Counted from the stretch's first letter, positions 1 to 9,092 are shown. The stretch is 53,095 bases of DNA from Natronospirales bacterium (GCA_021816765.1 JAKAXB010000014.1:1-53095), one strand, 5' to 3'. Program-made: numbers and translations. The notes: generated from the sequence alone by a model not told the origin.

Positions 1-240
1 CCTACCGCTAGACGATCCCCCAAACATTCACCAAATTATCAGGGAACCGTCCCTGGTGGGCACACCGGCCTCGACGTCCTGTCTCGGCGCTCGTCGCACT
101 GCGACGAGCCCTACCGCTAGACGATCCCCCAAAATCCCATTAATTTTAAATCTCAGGGAACCGTCCCTGGCGCGCTTATCGGCCCCGACATCCCTGTCGT
201 GGCGCTCGCCGGCGAGAGATGCCATTCAAAGCATCTCTCG
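1..240. repeat. Degenerate tandem palindromic repeat downstream of rpsI
   Basis: Two imperfect units of about 110 bp lie head to tail. The 11-base start CCTACCGCTAG recurs at 1 and 110 and is followed both times by ACGATCCCCCAAA. A hairpin block, CAGGGA-ACCG-TCCCTG plus G, recurs at 40-56 and 154-170. Unit 1 ends in a perfect 9-bp inverted repeat with a 3-base loop (89-109). Unit 2 ends in a perfect 10-bp inverted repeat with an 8-base loop (213-240). A fainter third start (ACGATCTCCCC) follows near 268. No convincing gene is seen in 1-300. The block lies just past the rpsI stop on the transcribed strand, so it could act as a 3' stabiliser or terminator; that is inference. Confidence 0.75.
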
Positions 241-300
241 TGAAATCTCCGGCTCGCCCTGCCACCAGACGATCTCCCCGTGGAACCGTGCAGCCCCGGA

Positions 301-693
301 TTAACGCTTGGAGTACTGCGGCGCGCGGCGGGCCTTGTGCAGACCGACTTTCTTGCGCTCCACGGCGCGGGCGTCGCGCGTCACAAAACCGGCTTTGCGC
401 AGCGGCGAACGGTGCGTCTCATCGTACTCGATCAACGCGCGGGTAATGCCGTGGCGAATGGCGCCTGCCTGGCCAGTGGTGCCGCCACCCGCCACCGTCA
501 CGTTGACGTCTAGGCTATCCAGCTGGTTCACGACCTGGAGCGGCTGGCGCACGATCATGCGTGCAGTCACGCGACCGAAATATTCATCCAGCGGACGACC
601 GTTGATGAGGATGCGGCCCTTGCCCGGCTTTACAAACACGCGCGCTTTGGAGGTCTTGCGGCGACCGGTTCCATAATTGGTACTCACTGCCAT
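301..693 (-). CDS. rpsI: 30S ribosomal protein S9
   Basis: S9 of the small ribosomal subunit head, 130 residues, the usual family length. It has the S9 signature: an N-terminal [12 protein letters not shown], the [15 protein letters not shown] block in the middle, and a basic C-terminal tail ending QYSKR, which in this family reaches toward the P-site tRNA. The start ATG lies 29 bases after the rplM stop, with an AAGAG-type ribosome site before it. It is the second gene of the conserved rplM-rpsI pair, so it probably shares the rplM promoter. The repeat block at 1-240 follows its stop. Confidence 0.98.
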   Translation of the reverse strand: MAVSTNYGTGRRKTSKARVFVKPGKGRILINGRPLDEYFGRVTARMIVRQPLQVVNQLDSLDVNVTVAGGGTTGQAGAIRHGITRALIEYDETHRSPLRKAGFVTRDARAVERKKVGLHKARRAPQYSKR

Positions 694-722
694 TGGGTTT
701 TTCTCTTGGGAAAATCAGGTTA

Positions 723-1151
723 TTAAATATCCAGCTTCTGGGGCTGCTGCGCCGCGTGTTTATGTTCCGCACCGGCATACACCTTGAGCTTTTTGAACAT
801 GGCGCGGCCCAGCGGATTCTTGGGCAGCATGCCCTTGACGGCAATCTCAATGATACGTTCCGGGTGGGTCTCCAGCAGCTTGCCGAGACTGGTGTGCTTC
901 ATATTGCCGATGTAGCCGGTATGGTGGTGGTACATCTTGTCCCGCACCTTGTTGCCGGTGGTGTGCACCTTGTCCGCATTGATAACCACGATGTAATCAC
1001 CGGTATCCACGTGCGGCGTATATTCAGGCTTGTGCTTGCCGCGCAAGCGGCGCGCAATCTCGGTCGCCAGGCGACCCAGCGTCCTGCCACTGGCATCCAC
1101 CAGATACCAGTCACGTTTGACGGTCTCCGGCTTCGCTGAAAACGTCTTCAT
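723..1151 (-). CDS. rplM: 50S ribosomal protein L13
   Basis: L13, an early-assembling protein of the large ribosomal subunit, 142 residues, exactly the usual bacterial length. Recognisable stretches are the N-terminal [18 protein letters not shown], the [13 protein letters not shown] strand, and [19 protein letters not shown] near the C-terminus. It is first in the rplM-rpsI operon. A good sigma70-type promoter sits just upstream. In E. coli the operon is controlled by L13 binding its own leader; a leader of only about 20-30 bases is predicted here, so such control is uncertain. Confidence 0.98.
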   Translation of the reverse strand: MKTFSAKPETVKRDWYLVDASGRTLGRLATEIARRLRGKHKPEYTPHVDTGDYIVVINADKVHTTGNKVRDKMYHHHTGYIGNMKHTSLGKLLETHPERIIEIAVKGMLPKNPLGRAMFKKLKVYAGAEHKHAAQQPQKLDI

Positions 1152-1184
1152 GGAAAAAACTCCGGGGGCCAGCGAAAAGGGGCA

Positions 1185-1213
1185 ATGCTACGCGACACCC
1201 CGTGGTTTTTCAA
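1185..1213 (-). promoter_or_regulatory. Predicted sigma70 promoter of rplM-rpsI
   Basis: On the minus strand a -35 box TTGAAA (1208-1213) is separated by 17 bases from a -10 box TAGCAT (1185-1190). The spacing is ideal, and the predicted start is about 27 bases before the rplM ATG. It lies in the gap after the ferredoxin gene, so the ribosomal operon need not depend on read-through. Confidence 0.55.
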
Positions 1214-1296
1214 CCGCTTGGATGCGCCGCACGGTGGCTCCGCCGACCCATTTCCGAGTCAGAACGTGAGAAAGAATCTTCTTATAAATCAATCTA

Positions 1297-1608
1297 TTAT
1301 CTTATACGAAGACGCTCGACGGTACGCCCGTTTCGGAGATGTTCCTCAACGATCTCGTCTATGTCGTCCAGATCGGCATAGGTGTACCAGACCGCGTCAG
1401 GATACACCACGGCGACGGGTCCTTCGCTGCAGCGATCCATGCACCCCGCCTTATTTACCCGCACGCCGCCCGGCCCGGAGATACCGAGTGCTTTCACCCG
1501 CTGCTTGGCGTAGCTGCGCATGTGCTCGGCATCATGATTCTGGCAGCAGGGCGAACCATCCTCGCGCTTGTTGGTGCAGAAGAAAATATGGCGCCGGTAG
1601 TAGGACAT
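1297..1608 (-). CDS. Thioredoxin-like [2Fe-2S] ferredoxin
   Basis: Small ferredoxin of the thioredoxin-fold [2Fe-2S] type, 103 residues. The expected cysteine ligands are visible: Cys11, Cys21 or Cys22, Cys56 and Cys60 (the last two in NKAGCMDRC). The fold is related to the NuoE subunit and to clostridial or Azotobacter-type 2Fe-2S ferredoxins. A conserved GP.VVYP segment follows the second cysteine pair. It is probably a soluble electron carrier; the partner cannot be inferred. It lies between the DUF481 gene and rplM on the same strand, but nothing ties it functionally to either. Confidence 0.88.
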   Translation of the reverse strand: MSYYRRHIFFCTNKREDGSPCCQNHDAEHMRSYAKQRVKALGISGPGGVRVNKAGCMDRCSEGPVAVVYPDAVWYTYADLDDIDEIVEEHLRNGRTVERLRIR

Positions 1609-1662
1609 GGGAAAACGTGGCCCCCCGTTAAAGTCCGCCCATTTTACTCCCCGCCTTGCCGC

Positions 1663-2427
1663 TCAGAACGTGTAAACGAGCGAGATGGAGGTGATGGTAT
1701 CGGTGTTCTTGAAGCCGGGTAGAACGTTGCTGTTGTATCTCACAGTGTAGGACACGGACAGAGCGAAATTGCCGGCCAGATTAGTAGTAAGCGCGGTAAT
1801 GGACTGGATAAAGGTGTTATTCGTACCGTGCTCGTCGCCGATATTTTCGGAAAAATTGCTCTTCCCGCTGAATTTCCACAGATAGCTGGCAGCCAGCCGT
1901 TCCACGAACTCGCTGCTGTCGGTAGCGTTAGTGTAGTGGGTCTGGCGCGCGCCGCCACCGATCTCCACGTCCAGTTGCTGGGTAGCGGTGGACAGCAGGC
2001 GACGCCCGTAGCCCAGGATTTCGGAAGTACGCCGCCGGTAACCGCTGAAGGTATCCCGCAGATAATCCGCCATGCCGAACACGTAATCCCTGTCAGTGAA
2101 ATTGTAATCGCTCTGGCCGTTGAGCTCATAGCTCTGCGCCGTGGTGACACCGTTCTGACTGGCATTGATGCCCTGGAAGGAAAGCGCATCCTGCCACTTG
2201 CCACTCTTGTAACCGGCCAGTGCATGGCCATTCAGGCTGCGGGTATTGGTATTACCGGTGGTGGCCAGGTAACCGAGTGACATGGAACCCTGCCAACCCG
2301 GTTTGGTGGCCACCTTCCTGGCTGCATCGGCATTCGCTTCGATCTGCACCCAGTAGGAATCCGCGTACGCGGCACCGGTCAGCACGAACAACAGAGTAAC
2401 CCCTGCTAATAAGGGTTTTATAGACAT
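1663..2427 (-). CDS. DUF481 family outer-membrane beta-barrel protein
   Basis: Protein of 254 residues with a clear signal peptide (MSIKPLLAGVTLLFVLTGAAYA, cleavage near residue 22). The rest is rich in alternating aromatic strands, with GSMSLGYLATTGNTNTRSL near the N-terminus and a final strand ending SLVYTF, whose terminal Phe is typical of outer-membrane barrels. This matches the DUF481 family (E. coli YdiY type, annotated as salt-induced outer-membrane protein). Its molecular function is not established. The gene diverges from the GlcF-like gene, and the roughly 135 bases between them should hold both promoters. Confidence 0.85.
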   Translation of the reverse strand: MSIKPLLAGVTLLFVLTGAAYADSYWVQIEANADAARKVATKPGWQGSMSLGYLATTGNTNTRSLNGHALAGYKSGKWQDALSFQGINASQNGVTTAQSYELNGQSDYNFTDRDYVFGMADYLRDTFSGYRRRTSEILGYGRRLLSTATQQLDVEIGGGARQTHYTNATDSSEFVERLAASYLWKFSGKSNFSENIGDEHGTNNTFIQSITALTTNLAGNFALSVSYTVRYNSNVLPGFKNTDTITSISLVYTF

Positions 2428-2563
2428 GGAAGCTCCCTCTGGAGCTGGTAACAGAAAGAATGAAAAAAGGATTTTCCAGGCGTATCCGGCCGAATCAAGT
2501 GAGCGGCGCCGCAGGCTGTATCATAACGCATCCGTTGTGCCCTGCCAGTTTGCGTTGCCTCTC

Positions 2564-3817
2564 ATGCCACAGACATTCCCGGACTTCCCTCTTGCCGACG
2601 CCGATAAGTGCGTGAAATGTGCGCTGTGCCTGCCTCACTGTCCCACCTATCTGCAAACCCGCGACGAAGGCGAATCGCCTCGCGGACGCATTGCGCTGAT
2701 GCAGGGTTTCGCCATTGGCGCGCTGGCAATCACTCCTCGCCTTGTGGCGCATCTGGATCATTGCCTCGCCTGTCGTGCCTGCGAAGCGGTGTGCCCCGCG
2801 GACGTGCCCTACGGCAAGCTCATAGATGCCACACGCCTGGAATTCGTCCGGCAAGGGCACGGCGGAGAACCGCCCGCTGTGCGCCTGTTTGCAGCCTGCA
2901 TGCGCCGCCCCACGCTGCTGCGTACATTGCACGGTTTCCTGTGGTTCACACAACGTCTCGGTTTGCTCAGGCTTGCTGTCATCTCGCCCCGCCTGGCCCG
3001 GCTTGTGAAACTTCTGCCGCGGTTGTCGGCCCCGCACCGCTGGCGTGACGTGTACGCGCCGCCTCAGGAAAATGCTCAGGAAGTTGCGCTGTTCCTCGGC
3101 TGCATCGCCCGCGTGACCCAGCCGGCCGTAACCCAAGCCAGCATCAGCGTGCTGAACGCGCTCGGCTACCGTGTCCGAATTCCAGAGAGGCAGGTCTGCT
3201 GCGGCGCGCTGGATCAGCATGCAGGCCGATCCACCCAGGCAGCAGCACTCGCTTTGAAGAATCTCGACGCCTTCGACACGGGCACCGGCGCGCCTTTACT
3301 GCATACCGCCAGTGGCTGTGGGGCGACTCTGAATGAGTATCCGCTGCTGGTTGCGGATGCGCGTGCCGCTGGATTCAGCGCGCGCACTCGTGATATCAGC
3401 AGTTTCCTCACAAGCCAGAGCCGGCTTGGCCAGATCCAATTCAAACCCTGGCAAGCACGGATGCTGGTGCACTCCCCCTGCACACTGAAAAACGTGCTCA
3501 AGGCCGACAAGGCCGTGGCTGAATTGCTGCGCTGCATCCCCGGATTGCGCGTCGAAATGCTGCCTGCCGGCACCGGCTGCTGTGGCGCAGCGGGCGCCCA
3601 TGTGCTCACCCAGGCGCAAACCGCAGACCAGCTGGCGGATGCCATCGCCGCGGCGGTGGAGCGCACCCGGCCGGATGTGCTGGTCACGGCGAATGTGGGT
3701 TGCGCCCTGCATTTACGGGCGGCACTGCAACGCCGCGGTCTCGGCATACCGCTATTGCACCCTGTGGAAATCCTTGCGCGTCAGCTGGCGGATGAAAACA
3801 AGAAAATGGCGTTATAA
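2564..3817 (+). CDS. glcF: Glycolate oxidase iron-sulfur subunit (GlcF-like)
   Basis: Fe-S subunit of the glycolate or lactate dehydrogenase type, which passes electrons from a flavin subunit to the quinone pool. Two [4Fe-4S] motifs are visible near the N-terminus (CVKCALCLPHCP and CLACRACEAVCP). Two CCG domains follow, with CCG at QVCCGALDQHAG and GTGCCGAAGAH. I chose the ATG at 2564 (417 residues, near the usual 400 or so) because upstream in-frame residues look non-coding and the longer frame would overlap the divergent DUF481 start. The flavin partners GlcD and GlcE are not in this window, so the true substrate is open. The stop is 7 bases from coq7. Confidence 0.82.
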   Translation: MPQTFPDFPLADADKCVKCALCLPHCPTYLQTRDEGESPRGRIALMQGFAIGALAITPRLVAHLDHCLACRACEAVCPADVPYGKLIDATRLEFVRQGHGGEPPAVRLFAACMRRPTLLRTLHGFLWFTQRLGLLRLAVISPRLARLVKLLPRLSAPHRWRDVYAPPQENAQEVALFLGCIARVTQPAVTQASISVLNALGYRVRIPERQVCCGALDQHAGRSTQAAALALKNLDAFDTGTGAPLLHTASGCGATLNEYPLLVADARAAGFSARTRDISSFLTSQSRLGQIQFKPWQARMLVHSPCTLKNVLKADKAVAELLRCIPGLRVEMLPAGTGCCGAAGAHVLTQAQTADQLADAIAAAVERTRPDVLVTANVGCALHLRAALQRRGLGIPLLHPVEILARQLADENKKMAL

Positions 3818-3824
3818 TTTCTGC

Positions 3825-4475
3825 ATGAGCACTGTGCGCTGCCTCAGCCCCCTGGACCGGTTCATCGCCGAACTGGATCGGGCATTGCGCTGCGCCTTTC
3901 CCGCATCACCCCACACCGCCGCGCGCGACAATCCGGCCGCCGCACAACCGGCGGATGAGTTAAGCACACAGGAACGCAGCCTCTCCGGTCGGCTCATGCG
4001 CGTCAATCACGCCGGTGAAGTCGCCGCCCAAGCGCTGTACCAGGGGCAAGCTTTCACCGCCCGCAGTGACAACGTGCGCAACAGCATGGCGCAGTCCGCC
4101 GCAGAGGAAATGGATCACCTGGCCTGGTGTGAACAGCGTCTTCAGGACCTGCATGCCTCCGCGAGCCGGCTCGATCCCTTCTGGTACCTCGGTTCGTTCG
4201 CCATCGGCGCCATAGCGGGACTCGCGGGCGACAAGTTCAGCCTCGGCTTCGTGGCGGAGACCGAGCATCAGGTGGTGCAGCATCTGCAGGGGCACTTGCA
4301 ACGCCTGCCGGCCGGCGATCAAAAAAGTCGCGTGATCTTGCAACAGATGAAAGAGGATGAAGCGCGCCACGGCAGCACTGCAATCCGCGCCGGCGGCAAG
4401 ACGATGCCGACGCCGGTGCGTGCCCTCATGCGGCTGACATCAAAAGTGATGACAGGGACGGCGTATTGGATTTAG
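3825..4475 (+). CDS. coq7: Coq7-type ubiquinone hydroxylase
   Basis: Di-iron hydroxylase of the Coq7/UbiF-replacing family. It hydroxylates the demethoxy-quinone intermediate late in ubiquinone synthesis, at the inner membrane. The protein has 216 residues from the ATG at 3825. The di-iron ligands are visible as GEVAAQALY, EEMDHLAWCEQR, ETEHQVVQHL and EDEARHG, that is, repeated E and ExxH motifs. A hydrophobic stretch FAIGAIAGLAGDKFSLGF lies in the middle. I recall coq7 beside speD, vfr and trpC in Pseudomonas, which matches this order. The reading frame extends further upstream, but only inside glcF, so that part is spurious. Confidence 0.93.
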   Translation: MSTVRCLSPLDRFIAELDRALRCAFPASPHTAARDNPAAAQPADELSTQERSLSGRLMRVNHAGEVAAQALYQGQAFTARSDNVRNSMAQSAAEEMDHLAWCEQRLQDLHASASRLDPFWYLGSFAIGAIAGLAGDKFSLGFVAETEHQVVQHLQGHLQRLPAGDQKSRVILQQMKEDEARHGSTAIRAGGKTMPTPVRALMRLTSKVMTGTAYWI

Positions 4476-4482
4476 CGCGGAA

Positions 4483-4507
4483 ATCATGGCGAACGGCCAG
4501 CCATGAT
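4483..4507. terminator. Hairpin between convergent coq7 and the small membrane gene
   Basis: A perfect 8-bp inverted repeat, ATCATGGC / GCCATGAT, with a 9-base loop lies in the 62-base gap between the convergent genes. It lacks a T-run on either strand, so it is at best a weak bidirectional terminator or transcript-end hairpin. Confidence 0.35.
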
Positions 4508-4537
4508 GACCGGGCGGGAACGCAACCGCGCCATAAA

Positions 4538-4813
4538 TCAGGTAAACGCCAGCACGATCAGCGCAATGCCCACAGCAATCATGGCGTAGCCGCGCGCCCT
4601 GCTGCGGCTGAAACTGATGTTCTGCCGCTCCGGCTGGAGCAGATGCCGCATGTTTTTCAGACTGTTGAACTTGCTGTGGGTCAACTCTTCCGATTTGAGC
4701 CAGTCTTCCTGTTGCACGTCCTTCTCGCTGCTGGATACGCTCCACAGAATCAGCGCGCCGTAAATTAAAGCCAGCGCGCCGGCAACAACAAACAGGCTCT
4801 TTATCAAAGACAT
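4538..4813 (-). CDS. Small two-span membrane protein downstream of speD
   Basis: Protein of 91 residues, not assigned to a named family. It has an N-terminal membrane span (about residues 4-25, LFVVAGALALIYGALILW), a charged central segment of about 45 residues, and a C-terminal span (about 73-90, GYAMIAVGIALIVLAF). The central SKFNSLKNMRHLLQPERQNI segment is basic and probably cytoplasmic. It begins 26 bases after the speD stop on the same strand, so it is likely co-transcribed. A longer overlapping frame (4440-4952) lacks this organised hydrophobic pattern and was not chosen. Confidence 0.65.
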   Translation of the reverse strand: MSLIKSLFVVAGALALIYGALILWSVSSSEKDVQQEDWLKSEELTHSKFNSLKNMRHLLQPERQNISFSRSRARGYAMIAVGIALIVLAFT

Positions 4814-4839
4814 GCTGAAAATCCCGCGCCCTTGCCCAT

Positions 4840-5673
4840 TTACTGTATTTCAGCCCGACTGCCCTTCTTGATATTACGCCCGGAAAATATTTCCAGCATC
4901 TCGTTTTCCAGCCGCTGGCGGACGCGCTCCGCCTCCCGGGTCTTGAGTTCACCCATCCCGGTACCGAAGAGGTAATTATTGAGATCCAGATCCTTGAGGA
5001 TCATCTTGGTGTGAAAGACGTTTTCCTGGTACACGTTCACATCCACCATGCGGTAACGCACGCGGGTGTCCTCCGAAAGGAAGTTCTGGATGGAATCGAT
5101 GTTGTGGTCGATAAAATGCTTGGTGCCATGTATGTCACGGGTGAAGCCGCGTACGCGGTAATCCACAGTCACGATATCCGATTCAAACACATGGATGAGA
5201 TAATTCAGTGCCTTGAGCGGCGAGATGCGCCCACAAGTGGACACATCGATATCCGCACGAAAGCTGCTGATACCGTTGTCCGGATGGCTCTCCGGATAGG
5301 TGTGTGCGGTGATGTGGCTCTTATCCAGATGCGCCACCACTGCGCGCGGCAATGGACCCGGTGACTCGCCGCCGTGGGCGGTGGCCAGCGCCTGGGAAGC
5401 CATCGGCTCCTCGGAGATGAGCATGGTGACGGAAGCACCCTGGGGGTGATAATCCTGATGCGCAACATTCAAAATGGTGGCACCGATGATGTTGGAAACG
5501 TCCCGGAGAATCTGTGTCAGGCGCTCGCCATTGTAGGCCTCATCAATGTACTCGATGTATTCCTTCTGATGGCGTTCATTGAGCGCATAATTGATGTCGT
5601 ATATGTTGAAACTGAGGGTCTTGGTCAGATTGTTGAAACCGTGCAGTTTCAGCTTGTTGAGCGTTGTTGCCAA
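4840..5673 (-). CDS. speD: S-adenosylmethionine decarboxylase proenzyme
   Basis: Makes decarboxylated SAM, the aminopropyl donor for spermidine. The protein has 277 residues, close to the class 1A enzyme of E. coli (264). The self-cleavage site is in [17 protein letters not shown]: the chain should split between Lys118 and Ser119, and the serine becomes the pyruvoyl cofactor. The catalytic [15 protein letters not shown] segment is also conserved. No speE is in the window, so the aminopropyl transferase must be elsewhere. The gene diverges from crp across about 250 bases. No clear CRP site (TGTGA-N6-TCACA) is seen in that gap. Confidence 0.96.
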   Translation of the reverse strand: MATTLNKLKLHGFNNLTKTLSFNIYDINYALNERHQKEYIEYIDEAYNGERLTQILRDVSNIIGATILNVAHQDYHPQGASVTMLISEEPMASQALATAHGGESPGPLPRAVVAHLDKSHITAHTYPESHPDNGISSFRADIDVSTCGRISPLKALNYLIHVFESDIVTVDYRVRGFTRDIHGTKHFIDHNIDSIQNFLSEDTRVRYRMVDVNVYQENVFHTKMILKDLDLNNYLFGTGMGELKTREAERVRQRLENEMLEIFSGRNIKKGSRAEIQ

Positions 5674-5921
5674 TGCTGGGGCCCCCCGGCCGGGTTTGTG
5701 GGAGCGCTGCCGCGCGTTGCACCTATTTTATCTGCAATTGCCCAGCGGAGACCGGAACACGGTAAACCTTTATCCAGCCCGCGCGTAGAGACTCGGGTAA
5801 CCCGCGCTTTATGTCACAGCTGGATGCTGTCCGCAGAAGTACTTTTCCCTGCGGCTGCATGGGCCGATCGCCGGGAACATGCTGGCTTAGAGAGTCTTGG
5901 AGTCCACGGGAGCAGGCAGGC

Positions 5922-6638
5922 ATGCAACACGGGCAGACACGGCATTTCGGCCTGGCGGCCATTGACCGTTTCCTGAACCATTGCCATGTCCGGCGCGTGC
6001 CCGCCAAGGCGGTGGTCATCAGCGCCGGCGAGGCGTCCACCTCGCTGTTCTTTGTCGTGGAAGGCTCGGTGGCTGTCATCAGTGAAGACGAAGACGGCAA
6101 CGAAATCGTGATGGCCTATCTCAACCGCGGTGAGTTTTTTGGCGAAATGGGACTGTTCCAGGCAGAAGCCACGCGCAGCGCCTGGGTGCGCACCCGCAGC
6201 GAATGCCTGCTGGGGGAAATCAGTTACACGCGCTTCCGCGAACTGGCCCACAGCGATCCGGACCTGCTGTTCGAGCTGGCCGGCCAGCTTGTGGCGCGCC
6301 TCAAGGTCACCACCCGCAAAGTGCGGGATCTGGTGTTCCTGGATGTCACCGGCCGCGTCGCGCGCACGCTGCTGGATCTGTGTGAGCAGCCGGACGCCAT
6401 GACCCATCCCGACGGCATGCAAATCCGCATCAGCCGCCGGGAAATCGGCCGTATCGTGGGTTGTTCGCGGGAGATGGCGGGGCGGGTACTCAAGTCCCTG
6501 GAAGAGCAGTCGCTGATCTCGGCCGCCGGCAAGACCATCGTGGTATTGGGTGCCCGGCCGGGCAGCAACGACAAAAGCATCCCCCTTACAAGCCGGTTTC
6601 TGCAAAAGGGTACCCCAAAAAATAGCGGTGCCCAGTAA
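5922..6638 (+). CDS. crp: cAMP receptor protein / Vfr-type global regulator
   Basis: CRP-family activator with an N-terminal cyclic-nucleotide domain and a C-terminal winged helix. The cAMP pocket GEFFGEMGLF...TRSAWVRT, the hinge RLKVTTRKVRDLVFLDVTGR, and the DNA-binding RREIGRIVGCSREMAGRVLK closely follow E. coli CRP, so it probably binds cAMP and a similar site. I chose the ATG at 5922, preceded by a GGAGCAGG-type ribosome site, giving 238 residues. CRP normally ends soon after IVVxGxR; here about 27 extra residues follow (GARPGSNDKSI onward). The gene stops 4 bases from the end of convergent trpC. I recall vfr beside trpC in Pseudomonas. Confidence 0.95.
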   Translation: MQHGQTRHFGLAAIDRFLNHCHVRRVPAKAVVISAGEASTSLFFVVEGSVAVISEDEDGNEIVMAYLNRGEFFGEMGLFQAEATRSAWVRTRSECLLGEISYTRFRELAHSDPDLLFELAGQLVARLKVTTRKVRDLVFLDVTGRVARTLLDLCEQPDAMTHPDGMQIRISRREIGRIVGCSREMAGRVLKSLEEQSLISAAGKTIVVLGARPGSNDKSIPLTSRFLQKGTPKNSGAQ

Positions 6639-6642
6639 CACC

Positions 6643-7443
6643 TCAGTCGGCGAACAACTCGTGCAGCTTCGCCCCCGGATCCGGCGCGCGCATGAAGATT
6701 TCGCCCACCAGGAACGCGGGTACGCCCCGGGCGCGCAAGTGCGCCACGTCCGCGCGCGCGCGGATACCGCTCTCCGTCACCACCAGACGGTCACTTGGAA
6801 TCTTCGGGAGCAGGGACAGGGTCGTCTGCACATCCGTATGAAATGTACGCAGGTCGCGGTTGTTGATGCCGATGAGCGGCATATCAAACCTCAGCGCACG
6901 CTCAAGCTCGGCTTCATCATGCACTTCCACCAGCACATCCATGTCCAGATCATCCGCCAGCATGGCAAGGTCGCCGAGCATGGCGTCACCCAGCGCCGCC
7001 ACAATCAGCAGGATGCAGTCCGCACCCAGCACCCGCGACTCATATACCTGCCAGGGATCAATGATGAAGTCCTTGCGCAACACCGGCAGTGGACAGGCTT
7101 GCTTCGCCATACCCGGGTAGGCGGCATCGCCATGGAAATGCTTTTCATCCGTGAGCACCGACAAACAGGCGGCGCCGCCGGCGGCATAGCTCGCGGCAAT
7201 GTCTGCCACGTTGAAATCCTGCCGCAGCACGCCCTGACTGGGGGAAACTTTCTTGATCTCGGCGATGACGCCGGGCCGGTTATTCTGCACTGCCCGCGTC
7301 AGCGCGCCGAGAAAGTCGCGTGTCGGCGACAAGCCTTCCAGTGCGGTACGCAGGCGGGCGAGTGGTTGCATCCGGCTGCGTGTCTCCACCTCCACCGTCT
7401 TGTCGGCGAGGATGCGCCTGAGTATATCCGGCGTATCTTTCAC
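6643..7443 (-). CDS. trpC: Indole-3-glycerol phosphate synthase
   Basis: Converts CdRP to indole-3-glycerol phosphate in tryptophan synthesis. It is a monofunctional TIM barrel of 266 residues, not fused to TrpF. Family motifs include [19 protein letters not shown] near residue 55, [26 protein letters not shown] and VTESGIR. The start is GTG, overlapping the trpD stop by four bases (GTGA), so translation is probably coupled. It is the last gene of the block rpe-gph-trpEGDC. trpF, trpB and trpA are not in the window. Confidence 0.97.
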   Translation of the reverse strand: MKDTPDILRRILADKTVEVETRSRMQPLARLRTALEGLSPTRDFLGALTRAVQNNRPGVIAEIKKVSPSQGVLRQDFNVADIAASYAAGGAACLSVLTDEKHFHGDAAYPGMAKQACPLPVLRKDFIIDPWQVYESRVLGADCILLIVAALGDAMLGDLAMLADDLDMDVLVEVHDEAELERALRFDMPLIGINNRDLRTFHTDVQTTLSLLPKIPSDRLVVTESGIRARADVAHLRARGVPAFLVGEIFMRAPDPGAKLHELFAD

Positions 7444-8459
7444 TGAGTGACTTCCACCAGCCGCTTGAGCCTTCGCTCCGCTTCACCGTTCCGCATGACT
7501 TGGCGCGCCCGCTCCACTCCCGCCGCCAGTGTCGGACTCAGGCCGGCGGCATAGATGGCCGCACCGGCATTCAGTGCCACCATGTCAAATGCCGCCCCCG
7601 GCTGACCAGCCAGCGCCTGGCGAATACGCACCAGACTCTCCTGCGCACTCTGCACACGCAGACCGTCAAGTGGCTGCGACACGATGTCGTAATCCCCGGG
7701 CTGTATGGTGTAGCTGCGAATCTGGCCATGTTGCAATTCGCTCACCCAGGTGGGCACGGCGATGCTGATTTCATCCAGACCATCGTAGGAATGCACCACC
7801 AGCACATGCTCGCTGCCCAGCATGCGCAGTACCTTGGCAAGCGGCTCCACCCAACGCTGTGCGAATACACCGAGGAGCTGATTGGGCGCCTCCGCCGGGT
7901 TGGTGAGCGGCCCCAGCAGATTGAACAGCGTGCGCGTGCCGAGTTCCTTGCGCGGTGCGGCCGCATAGCGCGTGGCGCTGTGATGGGCGGGTGCATACAG
8001 GAAACCCAGGCCCACATCATCAATGCAGCGGGCGATGCGCTCCGGCGGCAGATCCAGCTTCACGCCCATGGCTTCGAGCACATCGGCGCTGCCGGAACTT
8101 CCGGACATGGCACGGTTGCCGTGCTTGGCCACGCGTCCGCCGGCCGCCGCCACCACGAACGCGGCCGCCGTGGAAACGTTGAACAGCCCCTTGCCATCGC
8201 CGCCGGTACCGCAGGTATCCACCAGATGGTCTTTTTTCACGTTCACCTGCACCGCCAGTTCACGCATGACGGTGGCAGCCGCGGCGATCTCCTCCACGGT
8301 CTCGCCCTTGGCGCGCAGGCCGGCCAGGAATCCACCTATCTGGACAGGCGTGGCGCCGCCAGTCATGATCTGGCGTATGACCGATTCCATATCCGCACGC
8401 GACAAGTCTTCCCGGTCCACAATGCGGCTGATGGCTTCTTTGATGTCCAAGTAATCCAC
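7440..8459 (-). CDS. trpD: Anthranilate phosphoribosyltransferase
   Basis: Transfers phosphoribose from PRPP to anthranilate. The protein has 339 residues, the usual length for a stand-alone TrpD. The PRPP-binding glycine-rich [17 protein letters not shown] and the [21 protein letters not shown] block are intact, and GPLTNPA follows. It lies 57 bases after trpG, separated by a strong GC hairpin, and overlaps trpC by four bases. Confidence 0.98.
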   Translation of the reverse strand: MDYLDIKEAISRIVDREDLSRADMESVIRQIMTGGATPVQIGGFLAGLRAKGETVEEIAAAATVMRELAVQVNVKKDHLVDTCGTGGDGKGLFNVSTAAAFVVAAAGGRVAKHGNRAMSGSSGSADVLEAMGVKLDLPPERIARCIDDVGLGFLYAPAHHSATRYAAAPRKELGTRTLFNLLGPLTNPAEAPNQLLGVFAQRWVEPLAKVLRMLGSEHVLVVHSYDGLDEISIAVPTWVSELQHGQIRSYTIQPGDYDIVSQPLDGLRVQSAQESLVRIRQALAGQPGAAFDMVALNAGAAIYAAGLSPTLAAGVERARQVMRNGEAERRLKRLVEVTQ

Positions 8460-8479
8460 CTCCTTCCATACCTTGCCCT

Positions 8480-8503
8480 CTCTCCCCCTGAACGGGGGGA
8501 GAG
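8480..8503. repeat. GC hairpin in the trpG-trpD gap
   Basis: CTCTCCCCC (8480-8488) pairs with GGGGGAGAG (8495-8503) around a 6-base loop. It lies wholly within the 57-base gap inside the trp operon, with no T-run. Such C/G-rich palindromes often occur as dispersed intergenic repeats and could pause ribosomes or stabilise the upstream message; the role is inference. Confidence 0.55.
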
Positions 8504-8516
8504 GAAAGTGGGGAGC

Positions 8517-9092
8517 CTATTTCAAAAAATTCTTCAACAGATCATGCCCATGCTGCGTGAGAATGGACTCCGGATGAAATTGCACGCCCTCAACCGGCAG
8601 GCTCTTGTGCCGCAAACCCATGATTTCCTCCACACCGCCGTCGGCGTTCTCCGTCCAGGCGGTGATTTCGAGGCAACCGGGTAACAGCTCCCGCGCAATC
8701 GCCAGCGAATGATAGCGCGTGGCTTCAAAGGGATTCGGCAGGCCGGCAAATACGCCCTTACCGTCATGCTGGATCAGCGAAACCTTGCCATGCATTACGC
8801 GATTCGCATGGACGATCTTCCCGCCATAGGCCTGGCCGATACTCTGGTGACCCAGGCACACGCCGAGGATCGGGATCCTGCCGCCGAGCCGCCTGATGAG
8901 TTCCACTGAAATGCCCGCCTCGTTGGGCGTACACGGACCCGGCGAAATCACAATGCGTTCGGGGTGAAGTTTTTCCACTTCCTCCACAGTGATGGCGTCG
9001 TTCCGATACACACGCACATCCGTGCCCAACTCGCCCAGGTACTGCACCAGGTTGTAGGTGAAGGAGTCGTAGTTATCGATCATGAGCAGCAT
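8517..9092 (-). CDS. trpG: Anthranilate synthase component II (glutamine amidotransferase)
   Basis: Supplies ammonia from glutamine to TrpE for anthranilate synthesis. The protein has 191 residues. The class I amidotransferase triad is visible: Cys79 in GVCLGHQ, with His and Glu in the C-terminal FHPES. The N-terminus [19 protein letters not shown] is typical of TrpG/PabA proteins. In many gammaproteobacteria this subunit also serves folate synthesis with PabB; no second copy is in the window to judge that. It lies 225 bases after trpE and 57 before trpD. Confidence 0.96.
   Translation of the reverse strand: MLLMIDNYDSFTYNLVQYLGELGTDVRVYRNDAITVEEVEKLHPERIVISPGPCTPNEAGISVELIRRLGGRIPILGVCLGHQSIGQAYGGKIVHANRVMHGKVSLIQHDGKGVFAGLPNPFEATRYHSLAIARELLPGCLEITAWTENADGGVEEIMGLRHKSLPVEGVQFHPESILTQHGHDLLKNFLK

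Noticed and set aside
1-240. CRISPR-like array
   Set aside because: Only two or three units, about 110 bp apart, with drifting sequence and nested hairpins; no constant 28-37 bp repeat with regular spacers and no cas genes.
3812-3824. TATAAT just before coq7 as a promoter
   Set aside because: It overlaps the glcF stop and lies only seven bases from the coq7 start, too close for a normal message; no -35 box fits.
5674-5921. CRP site for autoregulation between speD and crp
   Set aside because: No good TGTGA-N6-TCACA match was found by eye.
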